Assembly: GCA_947646735.1 (NCBI GenBank)
Contig: CANTFK010000943.1
Coordinates: 372,001 to 436,000 of the forward strand
Origin: Peronospora farinosa
Lineage: Eukaryota; Oomycota; Peronosporomycetes; Peronosporales; Peronosporaceae
DNA: 64,000 bases
Reading direction: 5' to 3'
Shown one piece after another: positions 55,564 to 64,000 of this stretch. The notes below the pieces were generated by a model. It was given only the letters and a program-made list of their open reading frames with translations. It did no database searches and was not told where the DNA came from. The stretch's first letter is position 1. Every line of letters begins with the position of its first letter. The position numbers were made by a program, and so were the translations under genes.

Positions 55564-56724
55564 ATGGAATCAGCGGGTGATGATTTCCGCCATTTGAGTG
55601 ACCTCGAATGGAATGCGGTTCAGCGTATGACTGAAACCATCGGCAACCCTGCCGTTGGTGCCATGTTGCTCTCTCTTAGCGGAGACGACCAACATGCAAC
55701 CATCGCCAAGTTCATACAACATGAACTTGACGAAGTCGTAAAGAAACTCACCTTGCTAGAGGAGCAAGGTTCTCAACAGGTTGAACTGTTGAGAGAACAA
55801 GGCGCTCAACAAGCTGACTTGTTGATGCAGCAGGGTGCTCAACAGTCTGAACTGTTGAGACAACAGCAGGCTAGTGCTGTTGCTGCCGGGTCGGCGTATA
55901 CACGTCGACCCGAGTCCTTGAAGATTGATGTCTCCAAGTACAAGGAAGTCGAAAGCGACTCCTTGTTGAGATGGTTCGTCGAGCTCGACGATGCCATTGA
56001 GGCTCGTCGCATCGAAGACGATGCGATGAAGGTCAAGTTCGCCATGTCGAACTTGGCAGGACGTGCCAGAGCTTGGGCCTTAGGGCTCAAACTGCACGAC
56101 CCACACGTTTTCCCAACGTATGACGTCTTCAAGGCGCGGCTCAAACACACGTTTGAACCGCCTCGCGCCGAATTCAGGGCTCGGGCTGAGCTCCTGGATT
56201 TGAAACAGGGTAAGCGTGATATACAATCTTACGCCCAACACGTACGATACCTCGTTAGCTGTATCGTACTGAACCCAATCGATGAACACACGCAGGTTAC
56301 TGTGTTCATCAAGGGTCTTACAGATGGTCCTGTCAAGCCCCACCTGTTCCGCTTGGAACTAGAATCGCTGGATCAAGCGATCTCTACAGCGGAACAGGAG
56401 GACTTTAGCCTACAACAGGCTCACGTCCACTCGGGATCCTATCGTCCACCGAGACGACAGGAGGGCGGAGGTCCAGAACCAATGGAACTCTCCTATGTAG
56501 AGAGCGAGCGACCTCGCTCTCCAGGGTACAAGAGATTGCAAAAGTGCAATCGCTGTCAGAAGTTGGGCCACTACGCTTATGAGTGTAGTGCCCCACGCCC
56601 AGTGTCTCGTAACACTGGGAGTGACGATCGACCGTCTGCCAAGAAGGGCCAGAGACGTGGGTCCCACGCTGCTGCGAAATCGAAACAACGTGGTGGACCA
56701 TCAAAAAACGGTCGGGGTCAGTAG
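55564..56724 (+). CDS. gag: G3c Gag (386 aa from ATG 55564)
   Basis: Intact. Same domains as G3b: Gln-rich 11-residue coiled-coil repeats (about residues 45-95), capsid-like core, CCHC knuckle CNRCQKLGHYAYEC and a basic tail. Few residue differences from G3b (for example EEQ for EKQ in the repeats). Starts 47 bp after the LTR. Likely translated to make particles and, by -1 slippage, Gag-Pol. Confidence 0.92.
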   Translation: MESAGDDFRHLSDLEWNAVQRMTETIGNPAVGAMLLSLSGDDQHATIAKFIQHELDEVVKKLTLLEEQGSQQVELLREQGAQQADLLMQQGAQQSELLRQQQASAVAAGSAYTRRPESLKIDVSKYKEVESDSLLRWFVELDDAIEARRIEDDAMKVKFAMSNLAGRARAWALGLKLHDPHVFPTYDVFKARLKHTFEPPRAEFRARAELLDLKQGKRDIQSYAQHVRYLVSCIVLNPIDEHTQVTVFIKGLTDGPVKPHLFRLELESLDQAISTAEQEDFSLQQAHVHSGSYRPPRRQEGGGPEPMELSYVESERPRSPGYKRLQKCNRCQKLGHYAYECSAPRPVSRNTGSDDRPSAKKGQRRGSHAAAKSKQRGGPSKNGRGQ

Positions 56725-56743
56725 GGGCGGAGCGCCCTACTGA
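56703..56743 (+). promoter_or_regulatory. G3c -1 ribosomal frameshift cassette
   Basis: A AAA AAC at 56703-56709 in the gag frame, 8-nt spacer, 9-bp stem 56718-56726 with 56735-56743, gag TAG (56722-56724) inside the stem. Pol is open in the -1 frame from before the stop. Confidence 0.85.
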
Positions 56744-57824
56744 TCCAGCAACGTCAAGAGAGTTCGCGGGACTCTTGACGAAGGTTGCTCCCAACACACA
56801 GTCACTGTGTGTTGCCGCTCCCAGTGATGAGATATCCCTCATCACATTGAAGATCGAAGTGACAAAGAACATGTCACTTCGCGCCCTAGTTGATTGTGGG
56901 GCTTCGAACAGCTCTGTTCGACGCCAATCGCTAGATGATCGTAGCCTCAAATATGTTAAGCGTGAGACCCCTCCAACGAGGATGACGGTGCGCTTTGCAA
57001 CTGGCGCATCCATAATAGTAAAGAAACGTGTAGTGGGGATTTACTACACGATTGAAGGTAAAAAGTACGATGATGATTTCATCGTACTTGATCTGGATGA
57101 CAAATTTGATATCATCCTAGGATTACCATGGCTCAGAAGGTACGATCCATGGGTCAGCTGGCAGCATCGAACCGTGAAGATGCCTGCCGCTTGTTCATCA
57201 GATGGCCATCTGATGAACGTCTTGGAGCGTTCACAAGCGTGTGAATGTACTACGAGTGAGTGTGATGGCCTCACTTATGGTTCGGTCGTTAGTACGACTG
57301 CACAAGAACTCAGCGTGACAGACAGTCACGCTGTGGAGCAAGCTGCCGGCGGCTGTGCACAAGCACAGGCAGCGTCGAAGGTCCACCACTCGAATAAGTC
57401 GAGTGGACCGGGACATGAATGCTCGCCTAGAGGGCAGCATTCACCGAAGAGTAAACCGGTTGCCCAGAAACGGCAACACGGTAATCCTAGATCAACTGGA
57501 GAGTTGATCGTAGAGGATCTCGCTGTGGTTGCGCCACCACAGCTAGAGGAAGTCGATGGAACTTGTTCCATCGAGCCTGCGGGAATAAGTCCCCAGGAAA
57601 TAATCACTGAGGGAATAAGTCCCCAGGAAGTAACCGAGACGTTGAACGTCTTGGTTAATGACGGATCAAACGTAGGCGCTTATACGCTTGATCTGATCGC
57701 GCCTCCGAAGTCAACCTCGGAGATAACTCAGTTGCCTACGCTAGAACCTAAAAGGTTCTGCGTGATCTGCGTAATGGCAAAGTCAAGCAGATCTGTGTGC
57801 TCGTCGCAGAGGACGAGTACATGA
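56725..57824 (+). pseudogene. G3c protease and linker
   Basis: Protease LVDCGASNSSV, flap region IILGLPWLRRYDPW. Linker with two EGISPQ-type units (G3a and G3b have three). A one-base deletion near 57763 (GGTTCTGCG for GGTTCTTGCG) throws it out of frame before RT. Confidence 0.88.
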
Positions 57825-59617
57825 CTGACATTCGGTCAGCAACAGTTTTTGCCGAGAACGAACGGGTTCTCAGCAGCTCATCAATGGACGAAAGTGTCCT
57901 TGATAAGAAGACTCGGATTGAGCGATATACATCGCAATCCTGGGAGTCGCTGAAGTCAAATCCTTTGTACAAGGATTTGGTCGAATTCAAGGATGTATTC
58001 CCTGAATCCGTTCCGTGCGAGTTGCCTAAGGGTAAAGGTACTTTCCACGAGATCTACCTAGTTCCAGGCACTAACTATTGTGTCATGAAGCAGTGGCCAC
58101 TGCCTCGGGAACAGGTCGAGGCGATCGACAAGTTCTTTGCCGATCACCTAGCAGCGGGCCATGTGAGGGAGTCAACCTCACCTCACAGCTCTCCGACCTT
58201 CTGTGTGCGCAAGGCCACAGGAGGGTGGCGGATAGTGCACGCGTTCAATAAGTTGAACGCTGCAACGATACCGGCGCAAACGCCGATACCGAGAAAGGAC
58301 GTAATCATAGATGGTATGTCTAAGAGTACCATCTTTTCGTCCATGGATCTGATGGATGGTTTCTATCAGATCCTAATGCGTGAACGGGACATCCCGTACA
58401 CAGCAGTGAGCACTCCCAGTGGTATGCTCTGGGAATGGTTGGTGATGCCGCAAGGGCTCAGTAATGCACCAGCCACATTCAATAGATGTGTTTCACATCT
58501 ATTGAGACCGGTGCGCGAATTCGCATCGAGTTACTTCGAAGATGTGTTCGTCCATAGTCGGGCTATGGACGGGAAAACAGACGTGGAAGCCCATAGACTC
58601 CACTTCCGTAAGGTTCTTACACTTATGCGAGAGAATAAGCTGTACGTCAACCTCAAGAAGTGTATATTCGCAGCTAGTGAAATACCACTTCTTGGGTGCA
58701 TCGTTGTAAAGAACGGCGTACGCCCTGATACAGAAAAGATCAAGGCGATCACCGACTGGCCAGTGCCAGTCGATGTCAAGGGACTAAGGAAGTTCCTTGG
58801 GCTAGCGGCGTACTTGCACAAGTACTCGCGCAATTATGCCGAAATGACAGTACATCTTTCTTGTTTACTCAAGAAAAATGTAAAGTGGAATTGGAACGCT
58901 GATTGTCAGCGTTCCTTTGAACGTATCAAGCAAAGCTTGATGCAATCGCCAGTGTTGGCGATTGCCGATCAAGACAGACCATTTCATGTGGTCTGTGATT
59001 CCAGTGATTTTGCAATCGGCTGTGCACTGATGCAATATGATACAGACGGCGCAGAGCGTGTCGTCTGTTATCAATCGCGTCAGCTGCAACCGGCCGAGCG
59101 CAATTATCCGGTGCATGACAAGGAACGCCTTGCCATAAAGTATGCACTGGCTAAGTTTCGCGTCTATCTCTTAGGAGATAGACCGTTCATTGTATATACA
59201 GACCATGCGTCACTACGCACGGCTGTAAATAGTCCACACCTCTCGCAACGAATGGCGAGATGGTTGTCGTTCTTCGCGGAGTACAACTTCTCCGTGGAGT
59301 ATAAACCGGGACGACTTAACGTCGTCGCCGATGCTCTTTCACGTCGGCCTGACCTAGAGCCGACTGTGCAATCCGACAGTGATGTGAACACCACTGTCGC
59401 CACGCTGAGTACCAGCGTCTTGTCGTCGAGCTTACTCGACGACATTAGAAGGGCATGCGCACAAGATAATGATCTTGTACGCCTGATGGAGTATCTCAAG
59501 GACCCATCCACGCAAGCTAAGAAGCGCTTGCCTGCCATGTATCGATCTTCTCTCGATCGATACACCCAACGGAACGGCTTACTGTACTATACAGCCGTAC
59601 GCGTCGCGTCGTTGTAA
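57797..59617 (+). pseudogene. G3c RT and RNase H (606-aa open frame)
   Basis: All RT motifs are in one open frame; the catalytic box reads SYFEDVFVHS (about residue 245), so the first Asp of the usual DD pair is Glu. RNase H VVCDSSDFAIGCAL and TDHASLRTAV. Ends at a frameshift before integrase. With Glu in the active site, polymerase activity is doubtful. Confidence 0.9.
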
Positions 59618-59646
59618 CGCCACAACATGATCTCAGGTTACGGATC

Positions 59647-60759
59647 ATGTTTGTATGTCACGATGCACCAATAAGTGGGCATCGCGGCCGTGAGAAGACC
59701 TACCTCACGGTCAGTCGCGACTTTTACTGGCCACGCCAGTATAAGTTTGTGCGCAAGTACGTGCGTGCTTGCGAGGTGTGTCAACGAGTGAAGCCTAGTC
59801 CTTCACTCCGTGCACCATTGCAGCCTCTACCTGTTCCGGCAGAGTGCTGGGAGTCCGTATCAATGGACTTCGCCTTTGGGTTTCCCAAAGACGCTCACGG
59901 GAATAATGGTATTCTCGTGTTTGTGGACAGGTTCAGCAAGATGGTACATCTTGTTGCTGTACCTGAGTCGATCACAGCAGAGGGCTGTGCTCGAGTGTTT
60001 ATCGATACAATCTTTCGATTGCACGGTTTACCCCGTGAACTTGTGTCCGATAGGGACCCCCGGTTCACGGCTGAGTTTTGGCGTTCCGTGTTCCAAACAC
60101 TTGGAACACGGCTCACAATGTCTACTTCTGACCATCCAGAAACTGATGGTCAGACTGAACGCGCCAATCGCGTCCTCAAAGAGATTCTTCGAGGGTACGT
60201 CCACTCGTTTACGAGTTGGAGTGAGTTCTTGTCGATGGTCGAATTCGCCATCAACAACTCCGTGCATGCCTCCACGACGCATACACCGTTCTACGTGAAT
60301 GGCCTTCGCCATCCACGTGTCCCCACCTTAGTAGAGGGTGACTCTAATTCAAGGGGGGGAACTCGCTCGAGCGAGAACCAATCTATCTCTTGCTCATCAC
60401 GCGACGACGTTATGGTCGACGCGAAAGTAACCGAAGTCGTACCATTCGACTTCGGTGAAGAGGAAGAAAGTAAGAGCGATGACGCTCTTACTGATAACGA
60501 TGCTGAAGATGTCAGCATCGTTCGAGGTATCACAAGTGAGAACAGTATTGTTCTCGCTGAATTAGTAACCGATATCTCTGCAGTGCACTCACAATGCACT
60601 GCAGCCAAAAGCAACGAGTCAGCTGAGGATTTCCTGCTGACTCGTGAAGCGGTAGTCCGTTTCGTGCAAGATTCCATCGCGGAAGCGGGGATAAACAAAA
60701 GCGAAACGCAGACAATAATGGAAGGGCAAATGCTCAAACATTTATTGAAGGTGATTTAG
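59647..60759 (+). pseudogene. G3c integrase
   Basis: HHCC finger and D,D,E core complete, as in G3b. Separate from RT and GPF/Y by frame changes shared with G3b. Acidic extension SDDALTDNDAEDVSIV at about residues 275-290. Confidence 0.9.
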
Positions 60760-60794
60760 TTTTACTGTCAACAGTAAACCTACTTAAACATGTA

Positions 60795-61570
60795 GTGACT
60801 AACGTGGGCAGCAATAAATTGTTGCCCAAGTACATCGGCCCGTTTCGTGTATTGCGCCGCCTAGGCAACGCATACACGATCGAGTTGCCACGCAGGATGC
60901 GTACGCATCCTACGTTTTACGTGGGACGTCTTCGTCCGTACGTTCAGTACGCGGCTTCTTCGAACGACGAAGATAGCCATTACTCTCAAGAATCCCCTTC
61001 AGATTCTTGTTGTCACGAACCAGATTCGATATCTGGTCGTGTAGAGATGAGATCGTCCCATGATAATGGACGATCTCCTGACGAGCTGTCGCCAGGTCGT
61101 TACTTAGAGAATGAAGTATACTCTCATTCTATAACAGTGTGAAAGCATTGCTTCCCGAGACTTCTCATGGTCAAACCCAAGCTGTCGCACAATGTCCTCT
61201 AAGCGGCGACGCTTATCCCGTTCGTGATCGACATCACAACGTAGCTCACGAGTTACACGGTCAAACCCGTATAACTCAGCAGACAAGTCCGATGAAATAA
61301 TCGGACAGGGTTTTCCCTCCACCACCGCATCCGTTGGAGGACTCAAACGGTGGGAAGCGCTTCCTTGTGGAACGATTGCGAAATCACCGCGATGTGAAGG
61401 GACGTCGGACAATTTATCTCGTCCGGTGGCGTGGCTATCCGCTTTCGGCGGATAGCTGGGAACCTCGGGCCCAACTGATGGCCGACGTTCCCGGCCTTGT
61501 CGAACAGTACGACAAGGAGCACCCGATGGGTGAAGGACCATCGGAATACGAGCGCCCAGCGCGCTCGTAA
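60795..61570 (+). pseudogene. G3c GPF/Y module and chromodomain
   Basis: GPF/Y at 60795-60960, acidic/Ser linker to 61142, stops, then chromodomain (YLVRWRGYPLSADSWEP) at 61334-61570. The opposite strand carries the antisense coiled-coil frame. Confidence 0.83.
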
Positions 61571-61598
61571 AGGGATTGCAAAGTAGCAATCTCTTCAC
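61000..61598 (-). pseudogene. G3c antisense continuation (coiled coil)
   Basis: Same as 29516-30205 in G3b: open minus frame 61598-61104 with VTRELRCDVDHERDKRRRLED, then a further coiled-coil piece to about 61000. Retained in both copies with the same stop. Confidence 0.42.
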
Positions 61599-61603
61599 GC
61601 ATT

Positions 61604-62587
61604 TCAGAAGAGATGCGAGCCCTCCTCAGTAAGGAGGTACGCCTCCTTAGGCGCTCTTGACGAGGGGCTCAGGCACCCCGGGCATGGGTCGCCCCAAGAG
61701 AGGCATAACAGGCCTGCCTCTCTAGATAACCGGTGCAAACGATAGCATGCACCGGACGTACTTCGTTTCTCAAACTTATTGCGGCTAGCAAAAAGTCTTT
61801 GAAACCAAGCCTCTTTCCCAACGTTTAAAACGTTGGTGATAAACGCGTTCCAAGATTGGAGGAACGCGTCGGCCTCACGCTTCTTGTGTGGGCCATACCA
61901 TCGATGTTCAAGGAACACATCGATGTAAAAATCGTTCTCAGTGCGAAAGTTCTTCGCACTGGCGTCAAGTCCATGAAGCTTTGACGCATCAAACAACGGT
62001 ATGGGGAACCGTTCGTTGGTCTTTCCAGACCAACGATCAAGCAGATGCTTAGGTAGCATCCATGGCTTGCGATCAGGAGCAAGACGCAATACGTTACGGT
62101 CTAAAGCCTCCTGCGTGGTGTCAACAGAAGTACCGACACTATGAGTATTGATGTCAGTATAGGTACTGACATCACCCTTACGGTCCCCACCCGAGTCACT
62201 ATCCTTCGACTCGTTTGGTGAGTCGTCTGATTCATCAGACGACCCGAACATTTCACGGTACATTGATTCACTCAATGTACCACGATCCCTCTTCGTAGCA
62301 TTAGACGACGAGGTATCACCCCGGGGAGAGCCCGGGAGTGGAATAGGTGACTTTGAGCCGGATGCGTCATCCGACTCACCAGAGTAGTCAACGACTAACT
62401 CTGGGTCAACATCTTCACGTGGCGAAGCGCTACGTGAACCTGCAACAGGCGTTGCAGGCTGATGTTGACTTCCAGCAGACACTAATGTGTCTGCTGGCTG
62501 AGGCTGTGAAGCCTCAGTAGCGGCTGCACACAGGCGTGCAGCCGAGCTCTTGGCTGCCTTAGCAGCGACGCGCATTGACTTTGTCAT
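61604..62587 (-). CDS. G3c antisense accessory ORF (327 aa)
   Basis: ATG 62587 (MTKSMRVAAKAAK), 98 bp inside the 3' LTR, open to 61604. Matches the G3b product except for fewer GTSVDT units and scattered changes (QPQPADTLVSAGSQ for QPHPADINVSAISQ). Disordered acidic N-half, helical C-half with KPWMLPKHLLDRW and LQSWNAFITNVLNVG. Its intactness contrasts with the broken pol on the other strand. Confidence 0.65.
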   Translation of the reverse strand: MTKSMRVAAKAAKSSAARLCAAATEASQPQPADTLVSAGSQHQPATPVAGSRSASPREDVDPELVVDYSGESDDASGSKSPIPLPGSPRGDTSSSNATKRDRGTLSESMYREMFGSSDESDDSPNESKDSDSGGDRKGDVSTYTDINTHSVGTSVDTTQEALDRNVLRLAPDRKPWMLPKHLLDRWSGKTNERFPIPLFDASKLHGLDASAKNFRTENDFYIDVFLEHRWYGPHKKREADAFLQSWNAFITNVLNVGKEAWFQRLFASRNKFEKRSTSGACYRLHRLSREAGLLCLSWGDPCPGCLSPSSRAPKEAYLLTEEGSHLF

Positions 62588-62684
62588 AGCGAGAAAAATG
62601 TTGGAATAAAAGAAAGCCCAACAAGTGCTCCTTTCCCATAGTCACTAAATAGTCACTAATGTGACTGTTGGTTGAGGGGGGTGA

Positions 62685-63144
62685 TGTAACGGGGTGAGCC
62701 CGTTACATAATATTGACACTTATATGAAGTGTCAATAAAAATATTATTATAACTAATAATATTTGACAATATTACCTTTTCTAATAATATTGTTCCTAGA
62801 TCTCCTTGAAGTTGGAGATGCCCTCTCATTGGTTGATATGGGCCATCATATCAACCAACGCGCTGACCAATGACCGATGGACGCGCGCAATGAGTGGAGG
62901 GCAAGTCGTCAACATACATAGTTGTAGTTTAATATAGTTAACATAGGTTATAACAGATTAGTTTTATTAAGATAGTTAACTATATTAAATACAGTTTTCT
63001 TTTCCTCTACTTCTAAGCGTTTGTTTAGAAGTAAAGCTTCCTCTGCCTCTTGTGTAAGAGAGGTAATTGAGGCACCTGCTTTCACTGTAATCAGTGAAAG
63101 TAGACTATACTGTAATCAGTATAGTCGGAGGGTGCCCCATTACA
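62685..63144 (+). repeat. G3c 3' LTR (460 bp)
   Basis: TGTAACGGGG to CCCCATTACA, preceded by the purine tract GAGGGGGGTGA. Carries the TTTGAC and ACCT variants shared with the G3b 3' LTR. Confidence 0.94.
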
Positions 63145-63601
63145 CGTCTACAACTTCACATAAGTCTTTAGAAGAGTGCAACTCGCCAGCCGACGGGTAC
63201 ACAAGGTGAGAGAAGGTCCATACGCGGCATCGGGGTGCCCTCTCGACAGTCGGCAGTCTGCTGGAGCTCAATCAGGGTATCGTGTCGCGCGCATTTTAAG
63301 TAAGTTGGTTCACTCGAATACTGCCACTAATTGTGTGAGCTTGCAGTGCGTGTTATAACATTATGTGTTGACTTCTTGTTGATGTAAGTGTGGGGAAGTG
63401 ACTGTTTTGACGGTCTTCAGTTTGCTTACGACAAGATAGACGACCTAAACGATGCGCCTGACACCGTGTTTGGCTCGCTGATGGGGAATGCTAACGCGCA
63501 ACGTCAAGCGTCTCAACCAACAGCCATGCTTGATTTGTTACCAACGCACAGTGAGCGGTTTGAGGTCTCGTCATACAATTTTGAGAACCCACTCCACCAC
63601 A
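63145..63601 (+). repeat. G5-type LTR, end part
   Basis: GAAGAGTGCAACTCGCCAGC (about 63171) and AATTTTGAGAACCCACTCC (about 63577) match 53408 and 53528 in the solo G5 LTR; about 280 bp in the middle (63261-63541) is unrelated. Ends ACCACA at 63601; TGGCACTATGTGCGC (63603) could be a primer site. Confidence 0.65.
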
Positions 63602-64000
63602 ATGGCACTATGTGCGCTAGCATGGCGAGATGGAAGCCATCGTTCTAAGGAAGGTGAATGGCTGGTGCTTTTTCCAAGGCATTTGACACAAAGTTTCTTA
63701 GGTGTCGATTGCTGCTGTTTATTGTTGACAACGCTGCGTAAGTCGGCTTCCAGGGGATGGATTATGAGATCAGGTAGTTGGGAAAGGAGGTTCTAGATAG
63801 TGTCATCAGGTCGTTATGTGAAAGAGGGTATGGGAAGATGTGGTGGTGGCACCCGTTTGAATCGCTTCCGTTAATCGAGAAGTAGATTTGGGAATAGAAT
63901 GCTACTGCTATTAAGTCTTTAATCTCCTTTGAGATACTGAGGTGGAAAAACTTTTCAAAGTTGTAATATACAAAGCAACTTGTTCAATTAAGTCACGAAG
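63602..64000. other. Unassigned, probably the inside of a G5-type element
   Basis: Short frames only, no motif recognised. Position directly after an LTR end suggests an element leader. Confidence 0.35.

Larger units (their letters stand above)
55056..63144 (+). mobile_element. G3c: full-length G3 element
   Basis: Same order as G3b on the opposite strand. Flanks GATGA (55051-55055) and CGTCT (63145-63149) differ from each other and match G3b's flanks crosswise. Pol has a frameshift near 57763, a second before integrase near 59600 and a third near 60685. Confidence 0.95.

Overview
This looks like a repeat-rich block from a plant-pathogenic oomycete (Peronosporales: Phytophthora or downy mildew type). 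Two things point that way: one gene (13891-15009, minus) has the layout of a secreted RxLR-EER/WY effector, and nearly everything else is Ty3/gypsy LTR retrotransposon with chromodomain integrases. Species cannot be fixed from the sequence. No tRNA, rRNA, CRISPR or bacterial-type features were seen.

Layout. I use local names. G1: 3' part of an element, 1-4659 (+). G2: complete element, 4703-12559 (-). Effector at 13891-15009, then about 2.2 kb with no supported gene. G3a: truncated, 17403-21077 (+). G4b: old copy, 21486-24299 (+). G5: element broken into pieces, with its 3' end at 24300-27937 (-) and the rest at 40962-55055 (+). G3b: complete, 27938-36086 (-). G4c: old copy, 37392-40961 (-). 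G4a: complete, 42638-50388 (+), inserted in G5 gag. G3c: complete, 55056-63144 (+). Single LTRs lie at 27105-27564, 37078-37378 and 52361-53551. Copies carry stops and frameshifts, so this is mostly a graveyard; G3b and G3c are the youngest looking.

How the parts work. Sense strand in each element: LTR, tRNA primer site, Gag (zinc knuckle), a -1 ribosomal frameshift signal, then Pol (protease, RT, RNase H, integrase, GPF/Y module, chromodomain), polypurine tract, LTR. On the opposite strand all five lineages also carry an accessory reading frame that starts about 80-115 bp inside the 3' LTR and runs tail-to-tail into pol. In G1, G2 and G3 it continues antisense over the integrase-chromodomain linker and encodes a coiled coil, with an RS-rich stretch in G1 and G2. 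I consider this conserved antisense gene the best candidate for an undescribed system here.

Two further signals stand out. The coding regions and LTRs are saturated with short, near-perfect inverted repeats, far above chance. The target-site duplications of the two inverted G3 copies are swapped (GATGA and CGTCT), and G5 reading resumes across the swap, so the 36087-55055 segment is inverted relative to its ancestral order, either by recombination between the copies or by an assembly flip.
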